The notes under the pieces are model-generated. The model did not search any database. It had not been told where the DNA came from and saw only the letters and a program-made list of their open reading frames with translations. From CAZHPY01 sp964534705 (lineage in GTDB: Bacteria > Omnitrophota > Gorgyraeia > 2-01-FULL-45-10): DNA of 13,956 nt. Below, piece after piece: positions 1 through 7,519 of this stretch (position 1 is the stretch's first letter; every line of letters begins with the position of its first letter). The stretch lies in assembly GCA_964534705.1 (NCBI GenBank), contig CAZHPY010000041.1, positions 1 through 13,956 on the forward strand, in the 5' to 3' direction. The translations under genes were made by a program, and so were the position numbers.

Positions 1-53
1 TCGAAACGGTTGACAAAAATGGGGCAGTGTATTATAATTTACGTCCAAGCTAA
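1..53 (+). CDS. 3' end of an unidentified upstream gene (partial)
   Basis: Reading from base 3 the frame gives a short protein tail, E-T-V-D-K-N-G-A-V-Y-Y-N-L-R-P-S, ending at TAA 51-53. An intrinsic terminator hairpin begins 12 bases after that stop, which is where the end of a gene is expected. The tail is too short to assign a family. Another frame (from base 1) is also open, to a TAA at 109-111, but it would run through the terminator and into the hppA ribosome binding site, so I prefer the frame ending at 53. A consensus promoter sequence overlaps this tail. Identity unknown. Confidence 0.45.
   Translation, partial: ETVDKNGAVYYNLRPS
10..38 (+). promoter_or_regulatory. Perfect sigma70-type promoter match before hppA
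   Basis: TTGACA at 10-15 and TATAAT at 33-38 are separated by exactly 17 bases, a full match to the housekeeping consensus. Transcription would begin near 45. The match overlaps the probable coding end of the upstream gene and is followed at 65-96 by an intrinsic terminator. It could drive hppA by read-through or attenuation, make a short RNA of roughly 50 nt, or be a chance match within coding sequence. No other room for an hppA promoter exists between the terminator and the ribosome binding site. Confidence 0.55.
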
Positions 54-64
54 GAGACTAAGGC

Positions 65-96
65 GTCTTCTGGCGAAAATCCCAGAAGACTTTTTT
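65..96 (+). terminator. Intrinsic terminator upstream of hppA
   Basis: A 9-bp perfect stem (GTCTTCTGG at 65-73 with CCAGAAGAC at 82-90) closes an 8-base loop and is followed at once by six T residues (91-96) and a further T-rich stretch. It most likely ends the upstream gene whose stop is at 51-53. Because it lies between the consensus promoter at 10-38 and hppA, it could also act as an attenuator for hppA. I see only a weak 4-bp competing pairing (AGAC 55-58 with GTCT 65-68), so a regulated antiterminator is not supported. Confidence 0.8.
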
Positions 97-110
97 ATTT
101 TAAATATATA

Positions 111-119
111 AAAGGAGAG
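111..119 (+). promoter_or_regulatory. Ribosome binding site deciding the hppA start
   Basis: AAAGGAGAG lies 8-10 bases ahead of the ATG at 128. A GTG at 119 is in the same frame, but it overlaps the Shine-Dalgarno core and so cannot be used efficiently. This favours ATG 128 (or the adjacent ATG 131). Confidence 0.75.
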
Positions 120-127
120 TGGCAGAC

Positions 128-2458
128 ATGATGTACGGGCTTAGTTTTTTTGAAATGGTCGCAATTTGGAGTGTATTGGGAGTTTCTTTGCTGGGGTTAC
201 TTTACGCGCTTCTCTTGCGCAGTCAGATCCTGCGCGAGGATAAGGGCAGCGCGAAGATGCAGGAGGTATGGAACGCCATACGCGAAGGAGCGAATGCGTA
301 TCTGCAGAAGCAGCTTGGCACGATATTGCCTCTTATAGGCGTTCTTGTATTTGCCCTGTTCTTTTCTGTTTACATAGTCCCTCCATCGCAGGAGGCAATG
401 CAGAGATTCGCCGGGCAATCCGAATCTACCGTCCGCCTGATCATAGGGTTTGGCAGGGCGATAGCATTCGTCATGGGAGCCGTCTTCTCGCTGCTTGTCG
501 GACAGCTCGGAATGCGCATGGCCGTGCAGGCTAATGTGCGTGTCGCAAACGCCGCAAGACATTCATTCAACGATTCCCTGCGCATAGCTTACCGCGCCGG
601 CACAATAACGGGAATGCTCACGGACGGCCTCGGCCTGTTCGGCGGCACTATTATATTCATAATCTTCGGTATCGCTGCGCCAGACGCCCTTTTGGGATTC
701 GGTTTCGGCGGTACGTTACTCGCGCTCTTTATGAGAGTAGGCGGAGGCATATATACGAAGGCAGCTGATGTAGGCGCAGATCTCGTGGGTAAAGTCGAAG
801 CGGGAATACCTGAAGACGATCCGCGTAATCCGGCTGTCGTAGCAGATCTTGTAGGTGATAATGTCGGTGACTGCGCAGGTATGGCAGCCGATATATTTGA
901 ATCGTATGAGGTAACTATCGTCGCGGGCCTTATATTAGGGCTTGCTTTATATCACATAACTCACAGGCTTGAATGGATAGTCTATCCGTTACTTGTCCGG
1001 GGCATAGGGGTCCTTTGTTCTATAATAGGTACATATGCCGTAAAAGGCGATTCTTTAGGTACTAAAAGCGGCAACGCCATGAAAGCCATATTTAAGGGAT
1101 ATCTTACTTCTGCCGTCATATCCGTAGTGCTTTTCGGATCACTCGCCTTCTTCTATATGACACAGATACCGGGCGGCTGGTGGCGTCCTTTTGCTGCGAC
1201 CACTCTCGGTGTATTACTTGCCATTTCTATTGACCGGTTGACAGAGTATTTCACCGGGACTCATTATAAGCCGGTAAAAGAGATAAGAAAAGCCACACAG
1301 ACCGGTCCGGCGACCACTATCCTTTCGGGATTAGCGGTAGGATACGAATCAAGCGTATGGGCAGTACTTGTAATAGCTGCTACCATATTTGGTTCAATAC
1401 TGATATTTGGTACAATACCTAATGTAACCGGCGTTGAAAGGGTTTCATATATTCTTTACGGTGTCGCGATGACAGGTATAGGTATGTTGACGCTTACCGG
1501 CAACAATGTCGCCATGGATTCATTCGGTCCTATATCTGATAATGCTAACGGCATAGGTGAGATGGCATGGCATGACCAGGACGATAAAGATACAAAAGAC
1601 GCCCGCCAGATCATGGCAGACCTTGATGCTGTAGGCAATACGACAAAAGCTATTACAAAAGGCGTCGCTATAGGATCCGCCGTCATAGCGGCCGTTTCCC
1701 TATTCGGTTCATATATGGTCGATGTAAGCAAGGTACAGGCTGCAATGGGAGTCCCATTAGCGGATCAACTCAGTACGATCGGTATACGTGTTTCAGTGCC
1801 GCAGGTTTTCGTAGGTATGCTGATAGGCGGCGCCATACCATGGCTATTTTCTTCGTTCTCTATCCAGGCTGTCAGCAGGGCGGCTTCCCTGATAGTTTTA
1901 GAAGTGCGCCGGCAGTTCAAACTGGGCGTTCTTGAGGGAAAAGTGAAGCCGGATTACAAGCAGGCAGTGGCCATATCTACTGACGCAGCGCAAAAAGAAC
2001 TTATCAGCCTCGCGCTCATAAGCGTTATAAGCCCTATACTTGTCGGACTCGTCCTGCAGGTCGAAGCGCTAGGCGGGTTCCTGGCAGGCATAATCCTTTC
2101 CGGCCAGCTCCTGGCGGTATTTATGTCAAACGCGGGCGGCGCATGGGATAACGCTAAAAAAACGATAGAAGATGAGGTAAGGGACATCACCGATAATACA
2201 GGTAAGGGTTCAGAAAGGCATAAAGCCGCAGTGGTCGGAGACACAGTTGGGGATCCTTTAAAGGATACCGCAGGTCCCGCGCTGAATCCTATGATAAAGG
2301 TCGTTAATCTCGTGTCAGTTATAATTGCGCCTATAGTCGTTCAATATAGCAAACTTGGCCTTACGGGCTGGATAATTGTGGCCGCTTTATGCGGAGTAGT
2401 AGTCTGGTCGATATTAAAGAGTAAAAGGCCTGCGAAGCAGATGCTGGTGGCGCAATAA
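128..2458 (+). CDS. hppA: Membrane-bound proton-translocating pyrophosphatase (K+-independent type)
   Basis: This integral membrane enzyme hydrolyses pyrophosphate to two phosphates and uses the energy to pump protons across the cytoplasmic membrane. The protein is 776 residues from ATG 128 and almost entirely hydrophobic helices, as in the 16-helix family. Catalytic signatures are intact: D-V-G-A-D-L-V-G-K-V-E at 214-224 followed by the Asp-rich D-N-V-G-D segment, S-F-G-P-I-S-D-N-A-N in the middle, and near the C-terminus G-G-A-W-D-N-A-K-K and G-D-T-V-G-D-P-L-K-D-T. The K+-site loop reads G-N-T-T-K-A-I-T, with Lys507 and Thr510; Lys and Thr here mark the K+-independent subfamily, whereas K+-dependent enzymes carry Ala and Gly. 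K+-independence and H+ as the pumped ion are family inferences; a Na+ pump is unlikely given Lys507. At 776 residues it is on the long side for bacterial K+-independent forms. It is monocistronic, bounded by terminators at 65-96 and 2487-2520. Confidence 0.96.
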   Translation: MMYGLSFFEMVAIWSVLGVSLLGLLYALLLRSQILREDKGSAKMQEVWNAIREGANAYLQKQLGTILPLIGVLVFALFFSVYIVPPSQEAMQRFAGQSESTVRLIIGFGRAIAFVMGAVFSLLVGQLGMRMAVQANVRVANAARHSFNDSLRIAYRAGTITGMLTDGLGLFGGTIIFIIFGIAAPDALLGFGFGGTLLALFMRVGGGIYTKAADVGADLVGKVEAGIPEDDPRNPAVVADLVGDNVGDCAGMAADIFESYEVTIVAGLILGLALYHITHRLEWIVYPLLVRGIGVLCSIIGTYAVKGDSLGTKSGNAMKAIFKGYLTSAVISVVLFGSLAFFYMTQIPGGWWRPFAATTLGVLLAISIDRLTEYFTGTHYKPVKEIRKATQTGPATTILSGLAVGYESSVWAVLVIAATIFGSILIFGTIPNVTGVERVSYILYGVAMTGIGMLTLTGNNVAMDSFGPISDNANGIGEMAWHDQDDKDTKDARQIMADLDAVGNTTKAITKGVAIGSAVIAAVSLFGSYMVDVSKVQAAMGVPLADQLSTIGIRVSVPQVFVGMLIGGAIPWLFSSFSIQAVSRAASLIVLEVRRQFKLGVLEGKVKPDYKQAVAISTDAAQKELISLALISVISPILVGLVLQVEALGGFLAGIILSGQLLAVFMSNAGGAWDNAKKTIEDEVRDITDNTGKGSERHKAAVVGDTVGDPLKDTAGPALNPMIKVVNLVSVIIAPIVVQYSKLGLTGWIIVAALCGVVVWSILKSKRPAKQMLVAQ

Positions 2459-2486
2459 GTTAATTTACATATAGCCGTATTACCTT

Positions 2487-2520
2487 AAGGGGGAAACATC
2501 CGTTTCCCCCTTTTTCTTTT
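2487..2520 (+). terminator. Intrinsic terminator of hppA
   Basis: A strong stem pairs GGGGGAAAC (2489-2497) with GTTTCCCCC (2502-2510) across a four-base ATCC loop, extendable by A/T pairs at the base, and is followed by TTTTTCTTTT (2511-2520). It lies about 30 bases after the hppA stop and separates it from the efflux operon. Confidence 0.93.
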
Positions 2521-2534
2521 ACCTATAGTCAGGG

Positions 2535-2563
2535 TTGACAAAGGCCCGCGAATGTGATATATT
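2535..2563 (+). promoter_or_regulatory. Promoter of the marR-efflux operon
   Basis: TTGACA (2535-2540) and TATATT (2558-2563) are spaced by 17 bases, giving 6/6 and 5/6 consensus matches. The start of transcription would fall around 2570, inside the AT-rich inverted repeats, leaving a leader of about 40 nt before the marR ATG at 2610. Confidence 0.75.
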
Positions 2564-2592
2564 TAAGTATATTAAATATTAATATTCCTTAA
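2563..2592 (+). promoter_or_regulatory. Candidate MarR operator (AT-rich palindromes over the transcription start)
   Basis: A perfect 12-bp palindrome, AATATTAATATT, sits at 2575-2586. Around it TTAAG (2563-2567) and CTTAA (2588-2592) form an outer inverted repeat. The site abuts the -10 box and covers the expected transcription start, the usual location for autorepression by a MarR dimer, and family operators are typically AT-rich palindromes of this size. Binding by the protein encoded at 2610-3050 is inferred from position only. The AT-rich composition raises the chance of a fortuitous palindrome. Confidence 0.5.
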
Positions 2593-2609
2593 TATCAAGG
2601 AGGCATAAT

Positions 2610-3050
2610 ATGTCCAGTCTTAGCGCGCCGGAATTTGCCGACAAGGTTTCTGAAGCAATGGCGGTCATTTACAAGGAATTCATGAAGCAGCAGGCGAGCG
2701 AGTTCTACAAGCTTAAAGTCACCGTTCCCCAGCTCGCTATTCTTGAGTTTTTACACCGCGCCGGGGAAGCGAGCATGTCCGACATGGCGCACAACATGAA
2801 CGTAACAACAGCCGCTATGACGGGTATAATAGACCGGCTCGTAAGAGACGGTTATGTTGGACGTTTGCATGATGAGCAAGATAGGCGCGTTATCAGGATA
2901 AAGCTGACGGCAAAAGGTAATTCCATAGTTAAATCTATAATCGAAAAGAAGAGGCATCTTACTACAAGGATATTCAGTACCTTATCCCATTCGGAGAGGG
3001 AAGAGTACCTGAAAATATTAAACCGTATCCGGGAAGGGCTTAGTTCATAA
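2610..3050 (+). CDS. MarR-family transcriptional regulator
   Basis: A 146-residue winged-helix regulator of standard MarR length. Helices at the N-terminus (about 5-35) and C-terminus (about 105-145) would form the dimer interface. The helix-turn-helix spans about residues 56-82 (M-S-D-M-A through I-I-D-R-L-V-R-D-G-Y) and the wing spans 83-103, with the family's D-R-R at 91-93 and L-T-A-K-G at 99-103. The start is fixed by a perfect AAGGAGG at 2597-2603, six bases ahead of ATG. It leads an operon with a TolC-type factor (8-base gap) and an RND permease, so the likely role is ligand-relieved repression of its own efflux operon through the palindrome at 2563-2592. The ligand cannot be told from sequence. 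Confidence 0.93.
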   Translation: MSSLSAPEFADKVSEAMAVIYKEFMKQQASEFYKLKVTVPQLAILEFLHRAGEASMSDMAHNMNVTTAAMTGIIDRLVRDGYVGRLHDEQDRRVIRIKLTAKGNSIVKSIIEKKRHLTTRIFSTLSHSEREEYLKILNRIREGLSS

Positions 3051-3058
3051 TAATCCTC

Positions 3059-4414
3059 ATGAAAAAGATCTTTAGCGTATTTATTATAATCTCATTTATA
3101 GCGGCCCCAATAGCGCCCGTTGCCTCCGCCAAGGATGCCCCGATCGTTATCGGGCGTATAGGACCCGTCCAGGAGATCACAAATGAAACAGTTGAGAGCT
3201 CCCTGACCCTCACAGATTGTTATGCGCTGGCGCTAAGGCAAAGCGAGCTCATAGCGATAGACGCCAATCTCATAAAAGAGGCTGAAGCGCGTTTTCTCCA
3301 GGCGCTTTCAATAATGATGCCTTATTTTTCATTCCAGTCATCCGACGTACAAGAAGCTATGCCTAATGATTCCGGCACGACGTTCAGCACGTTAAAACCG
3401 ACAAAAAGTTCACAGCGCCAATTCCAGGTCAACCAGGTATTATTCAGCGGTTTTAAGGCTTTTGCGGCCATGGGGGGCAGCAGCCTGGAAAAGAAGCAGT
3501 TTTCCGAACAAAAGCTGCGCGCAGAGCAGTTATTGCTTGTTGATGTCGCCAATGCGTTCTACCTGCTTATGGAAGAAAAAGAAGACCTGAAAGCCCTTAT
3601 GAGGATAAAAACAGCCCTCATCACCCGCGTTAAAGAGCTTAAGGCAAGAGAAGACCTGGGCCGCTCCAGGCCCAGCGAAGTCGTTAACGCCAGGGCGCAG
3701 CTCTATACGGTAGAAGCCGATCTCAAAATTGTCAGGAGCCAGGAGATCGTAGCCAGGCAGCTTTTGGAATTCCTTATCGGCGCGCCCGTAAATAAAGTCG
3801 CCGATCCATATGAAATGCCTACGCACCTGATGTCCGAAGAATACTATGTATCCAAATTCGTGAACCGGCCGGACCTGAAAGCGCTGGGATATGCCTCGCA
3901 ATTTTCTAAGAAACAGCTGGAAGTGGTTAACAGCGATTTCCTGCCGACAGTAAGCTGGCAGGGAAATTTTTATACGCAGAGGACAGGATTTGATAAAGGC
4001 ACTGACTGGGATGTAATGCTTAATGTAGACGTCCCGATATTTAGCGGCACCGAAACTATCGGAAAATCCAGGGAATACAAGCTTAAGTGGCAGGACAGCG
4101 AGTTACGCTATCTGAGATTGAAACGTTTTGCCGCATATGATATCAAGGACTCCTATATAAAGTTCGTTACAGCGCTGGCCGTCCACGAAAACCTGAGAAA
4201 GGCCTTTTATACGGCAAAGGTCAATTATTACCTTCAGAGAAAAGATTACGAAAGGAGCCTGGTAAACAACCTTGACGTCCTGGCTTCTATACAGACACTT
4301 CAGGACGCGCAGAGGAATTATATCCATGCTATTTATGAGGCAAAGAGGCTTTACTGGCAGCTAAAGGTTTCGGTCGGAGAGAGTATTACGGAGGCATTAA
4401 ATGACGCTATCTGA
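3059..4414 (+). CDS. TolC-family outer membrane efflux protein
   Basis: A 451-residue outer-membrane channel component of a tripartite export pump. Residues 1-24 are a Sec signal peptide (Lys-Lys, hydrophobic core, cleavage after A-S-A at 22-24). The mature protein shows the two related halves typical of the outer membrane efflux family. Each has long amphipathic helices (for example about 55-75, 140-235, 265-290 and 360-445) and beta segments rich in aromatic and Ser/Thr residues (about 78-125 and 295-330). Length is normal for the family. There is no convincing Shine-Dalgarno before ATG 3059, which lies 8 bases after the marR stop, so translation is probably coupled to marR. Its end overlaps the RND gene by 14 bases. 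It would form the exit duct for the permease encoded next. Confidence 0.92.
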   Translation: MKKIFSVFIIISFIAAPIAPVASAKDAPIVIGRIGPVQEITNETVESSLTLTDCYALALRQSELIAIDANLIKEAEARFLQALSIMMPYFSFQSSDVQEAMPNDSGTTFSTLKPTKSSQRQFQVNQVLFSGFKAFAAMGGSSLEKKQFSEQKLRAEQLLLVDVANAFYLLMEEKEDLKALMRIKTALITRVKELKAREDLGRSRPSEVVNARAQLYTVEADLKIVRSQEIVARQLLEFLIGAPVNKVADPYEMPTHLMSEEYYVSKFVNRPDLKALGYASQFSKKQLEVVNSDFLPTVSWQGNFYTQRTGFDKGTDWDVMLNVDVPIFSGTETIGKSREYKLKWQDSELRYLRLKRFAAYDIKDSYIKFVTALAVHENLRKAFYTAKVNYYLQRKDYERSLVNNLDVLASIQTLQDAQRNYIHAIYEAKRLYWQLKVSVGESITEALNDAI

Positions 4415-7400
4415 TATTTCAATTAAAAATCCGGTGTTTGCCTGGATGCTCATGGCGGCTTTGATAATATTCGGCATAATAAGCTATGGCCGGCTTGGTG
4501 TAGGGCAGCTGCCTGACGTTGACTTCCCGATAGTTTCGGTCAACCTTACGTGGGAAGGCGCAGCTCCGGAGATCATGGAAACGGACGTTGTGGATATCAT
4601 AGAAGATTCACTCATGGGCATAGAAGGAGTGAGGGAGGTCACTTCATCCATACGCCAGGGCGCAGCCGTAATAACTATTGAATTCGAACTATCTAGAAAT
4701 ATAGACGTTGCTATGCAGGATGTAAAGACAAAGATCGACCAGGCGCAGAGGACCCTTCCTAAGGACCTGGACCCTCCGATCATCAACAAGGTCAATCCCG
4801 AAGACCATCCTATAGTATGGCTTGCCGTATCATCGACTAAAGTGCCCCTCCGCGACATAATGACCTATATCCAGGACCATCTTAAGAACCAGTTCACCAC
4901 TATACCCGGTGTAGGCGACATATTTTTAGGCGGTTTTGTCGATAGGAACCTGAGGATATGGGTTGATGCGGATAAGTTGGATAAATACCAACTCACCGTG
5001 CAGGATATTATCGACGCAGTCCAGTCAGAACACGAAGAGGTGCCAGCCGGCCGTATAGAGACAGCCGAAAAAGAATATAACGTAAGGGTAATGGGGGAAG
5101 CGGCTACGTCAAAGGATTTTGAAAACCTGCTTATACCCAAAAGGAACGGTTTACCGATATTTAAGCCATTCTACCTGAAGGACGTGGCGACAATAGAGGA
5201 CGGCCTTGCGGATATACGGCGCATTGCGCATTCATCGGGAAAACCTACGGTAGGGCTTGGTATACGTAAGCAGCGCGGCGCGAACGAAGTCGAAGTAGGC
5301 CACAATGTCCTGAAACGCCTTGAGGAAGTAAAGAAGGCGATGCCGAAGGATATGGAGATCGCCGTCCGCTTCAACAGGACTAAATTCAGCGAAGACGCCA
5401 TGAATGAGCTTATATTTACGCTTATTCTTTCCGCGATAATAACCTCGCTTGTATGCTGGTTGTTCCTTGGTTCATGGAGCGCTACCTTAAATATATTACT
5501 TGCGATACCGACTTCAGTGCTAGGCACATTTATCGTTCTTTATTTCTTCAAGTTCACATTAAATACTTTTACCGTCTTAGGCCTTTCGCTCGCGATAGGT
5601 ATTGTTGTTGACGACGCTATCATGGTCCTTGAGAATATAGTGCGCTACAGGGAAAAGGGCGTTGAAAAGGTCGAAGCCGCCAGGTCCGGGGCAAACCAGA
5701 TAACATTCGCCGCATTAGCTGCCACCATCGCCCTGATAGCCATATTTTTACCTGTTGCGTTCATGTACGGCATAATAGGAAAATTCTTCTACCAGTTCGG
5801 CGTGACCATTTCTGTAGCCGTGGCATTATCGTTGCTGGAGGCGTTAACGCTTGCGCCAATGCGTTGCGCGCAATTCCTGGAGGTAGGCAACAGGATATCG
5901 TTTATCGGTAAGGCCGTGGACGGGACTTTTAAATGGCTGGCAAACGCATACCATAAAACGCTTATCCTTGTTTTAAGGTTCAAGGTATTGACGATCGTCC
6001 TCGCGGTCTTATTTTTTATCTCGTCCCTTATATTAGTTAAGACGCTGCGCAAGGAGTTCCTGCCGCCACAGGACCAAAGCATGTGCCTTATCCGTATCCA
6101 GACGCCCGTAGGTTCTTCGATAGTCCTTACGGAAGAGCGTTTCAGGGACGCGGAAAAGATCGTTTTGGCCCATCCGGAAGTAGACGGGTGCTTTGCCGTC
6201 ATAGGCGGGTTCGGCGGAGGCGAGGTCAATACGGGTATGATATTCGTTAATTTTAAAGAACCTAAGGACAGGCCCATAGTTCCGCCCAACAAGCGCAGGC
6301 TTTCGCAGGGCGAACTGATGGCCATATTCCGCAAAGAGCTCAATATGATACCGGATGTAAAAGCTACAATGCAGGACCTTTCATTGAGCGGTTTTTCCGC
6401 CCAGCGCGGTTTTCCCATAGAATTTTCAGTGAGAGGGCCGGAATGGGAGAAGCTGGCCCTGTATTCAGAAAAGATATGCGAAAAGATGTCCCAGAACAAG
6501 CTTCTTCTGGACGTTGATACAGATTATCTTGCCGAAATACCGGAGATCCGCGTCCAGCCTGACAGGACAAAGGCCGATGAAAGAGGCGTGAGTATATCGG
6601 CTATCGGTAATACGGTAAATGCTGCTATAGGCGGAGAGAGAATAGGTAAATATACAAAGGAAGGCAGGCGGTATGATGTCAGGATACGCCTCATACCTTC
6701 ACAGAGGACCACAAGTGAGGATATGGACAGGCTTTGGGTGTGGAATAATAGAGGCGAGCTCGTCAAATTAGGCGATGTAATAGATATAATAAAGAAACCC
6801 ACACCGCTTACAATAACAAGGCGTAACAGGGAAAGGGCAATATCGGTATTTTCTAACGTAGCTCCGGGAGTATCGCAGACAGACGCGCTTAAAGAAGTTG
6901 AAAAGATAGGAAAGGAAGTGTTGCCTGCGGGGTACCGCCTGGTTTTTGGCGGCAGCACGCAGACATTCAAAGAGTCCTTTTCAAGCCTGCTGCTTGCTTT
7001 CTGGCTCGGCATACTGGTCGCTTACATGGTGCTGGCATCGCAGTTTAACAGCTATCTGCATCCGTTCTCCGTCCTGATGGCGCTGCCTTTCAGCATATCA
7101 GGCGCCCTTATCACATTGTGGCTGTTCGGCCTGTCGTTGAATATTTACAGTATAATAGGGCTTATACTTTTAATGGGTATAGTAAAGAAGAACTCCATAC
7201 TTCTCGTAGATTTTACGAACCAGCATAGGGAGAAAGGCATGGATGTTAAGAATGCCCTCCTTACAGCATGTCCTGTAAGACTGCGTCCCATACTTATGAC
7301 AAGCTCGGCGACCATTGCCGCAGCTATCCCGCCTGCGATGGCAATAGGCCCCGGCGCCGAAACGCGCATACCAATGGCCGTCTCTGTTATAGGCGGTGTA

Positions 7401-7481
7401 ATGATATCGACCATCCTTACGCTTTTTGTAGTCCCATGCGTCTATAGCTTATTGGCTAAAATAGAACGGAAAAAGTATTGA
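4401..7481 (+). CDS. RND-family efflux permease (AcrB/HAE1-like)
   Basis: A 1026-residue inner-membrane proton-driven transporter with the full duplicated RND layout: TM1 at about 12-30, first periplasmic porter loop to about 330, TM2-6 at about 335-485, TM7 near 530, second periplasmic loop, and TM8-12 at about 865-1020. The proton-relay residues of the family are present: Asp404-Asp405 in TM4 (V-V-D-D-A-I-M-V-L-E-N) and Lys930 in TM10 (G-I-V-K-K-N-S). These correspond to AcrB D407, D408 and K940. The charged pair fits multidrug or lipophile exporters rather than the metal-ion type, but substrate is unknown. GGAGG at 4390-4394 lies six bases before ATG, and the gene overlaps the TolC-family gene by 14 bases. 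No membrane fusion protein gene is present in the operon, which is unusual for a full-length RND pump. Confidence 0.95.
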   Translation: MTLSDISIKNPVFAWMLMAALIIFGIISYGRLGVGQLPDVDFPIVSVNLTWEGAAPEIMETDVVDIIEDSLMGIEGVREVTSSIRQGAAVITIEFELSRNIDVAMQDVKTKIDQAQRTLPKDLDPPIINKVNPEDHPIVWLAVSSTKVPLRDIMTYIQDHLKNQFTTIPGVGDIFLGGFVDRNLRIWVDADKLDKYQLTVQDIIDAVQSEHEEVPAGRIETAEKEYNVRVMGEAATSKDFENLLIPKRNGLPIFKPFYLKDVATIEDGLADIRRIAHSSGKPTVGLGIRKQRGANEVEVGHNVLKRLEEVKKAMPKDMEIAVRFNRTKFSEDAMNELIFTLILSAIITSLVCWLFLGSWSATLNILLAIPTSVLGTFIVLYFFKFTLNTFTVLGLSLAIGIVVDDAIMVLENIVRYREKGVEKVEAARSGANQITFAALAATIALIAIFLPVAFMYGIIGKFFYQFGVTISVAVALSLLEALTLAPMRCAQFLEVGNRISFIGKAVDGTFKWLANAYHKTLILVLRFKVLTIVLAVLFFISSLILVKTLRKEFLPPQDQSMCLIRIQTPVGSSIVLTEERFRDAEKIVLAHPEVDGCFAVIGGFGGGEVNTGMIFVNFKEPKDRPIVPPNKRRLSQGELMAIFRKELNMIPDVKATMQDLSLSGFSAQRGFPIEFSVRGPEWEKLALYSEKICEKMSQNKLLLDVDTDYLAEIPEIRVQPDRTKADERGVSISAIGNTVNAAIGGERIGKYTKEGRRYDVRIRLIPSQRTTSEDMDRLWVWNNRGELVKLGDVIDIIKKPTPLTITRRNRERAISVFSNVAPGVSQTDALKEVEKIGKEVLPAGYRLVFGGSTQTFKESFSSLLLAFWLGILVAYMVLASQFNSYLHPFSVLMALPFSISGALITLWLFGLSLNIYSIIGLILLMGIVKKNSILLVDFTNQHREKGMDVKNALLTACPVRLRPILMTSSATIAAAIPPAMAIGPGAETRIPMAVSVIGGVMISTILTLFVVPCVYSLLAKIERKKY

Positions 7482-7506
7482 TTTAATACATTTTATGGTA
7501 TATAAG
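7478..7506 (+). promoter_or_regulatory. Candidate promoter of the receiver/YvcK glycan cluster
   Basis: TTGATT (7478-7483) and TATAAG (7501-7506) are 17 bases apart. An alternative extended -10 reads TGG-TATATA (7496-7504). Either would start transcription only a few bases before the ATG at 7520, giving a near-leaderless mRNA, which fits the absence of a Shine-Dalgarno there. The boxes are imperfect and AT-rich, so this is tentative. Confidence 0.4.
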
Positions 7507-7518
7507 CTAATATATACC
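7497..7518 (+). promoter_or_regulatory. Inverted repeat, candidate operator at the cluster's first gene
   Basis: GGTATATA (7497-7504) and TATATACC (7511-7518) are perfect 8-bp inverted arms around a 6-base centre. They overlap the candidate -10 and end one base before the ATG. A dimeric repressor bound here would block transcription; in RNA the same arms could hide the start codon region. Which regulator would bind is unknown; none is encoded in the following genes. Confidence 0.45.
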
Positions 7519-7519
7519 T

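Noticed and set aside
65..90. Riboswitch or regulated antiterminator in the hppA leader.
   Set aside because: Only about 20 bases precede the hairpin if transcription starts near 45, too short for an aptamer, and the alternative pairing is only four base pairs.
19..111. A 30-codon open frame from ATG 19 to TAA 109-111 as a leader peptide for hppA.
   Set aside because: The ATG lies upstream of the predicted transcription start, has no ribosome binding site, and the frame runs through the terminator hairpin and T-run.
119..127. GTG at 119 as an hppA start three codons upstream of ATG 128.
   Set aside because: It overlaps the Shine-Dalgarno sequence AAAGGAGAG (111-119), leaving no spacing; ATG 128 has normal spacing and starts the hydrophobic first helix.
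5789..6499. Long open frame on the minus strand opposite the RND permease gene.
   Set aside because: It lies wholly inside a well-supported gene, lacks family-like motifs and is rich in Ser/Arg/Pro as expected from the complement of a coding strand.
7482..7519. Terminator between the RND gene and the YvcK-type gene.
   Set aside because: The inverted repeat here is AT-rich, is followed by the ATG rather than a T-run, and better fits an operator; read-through from the efflux operon is therefore possible.
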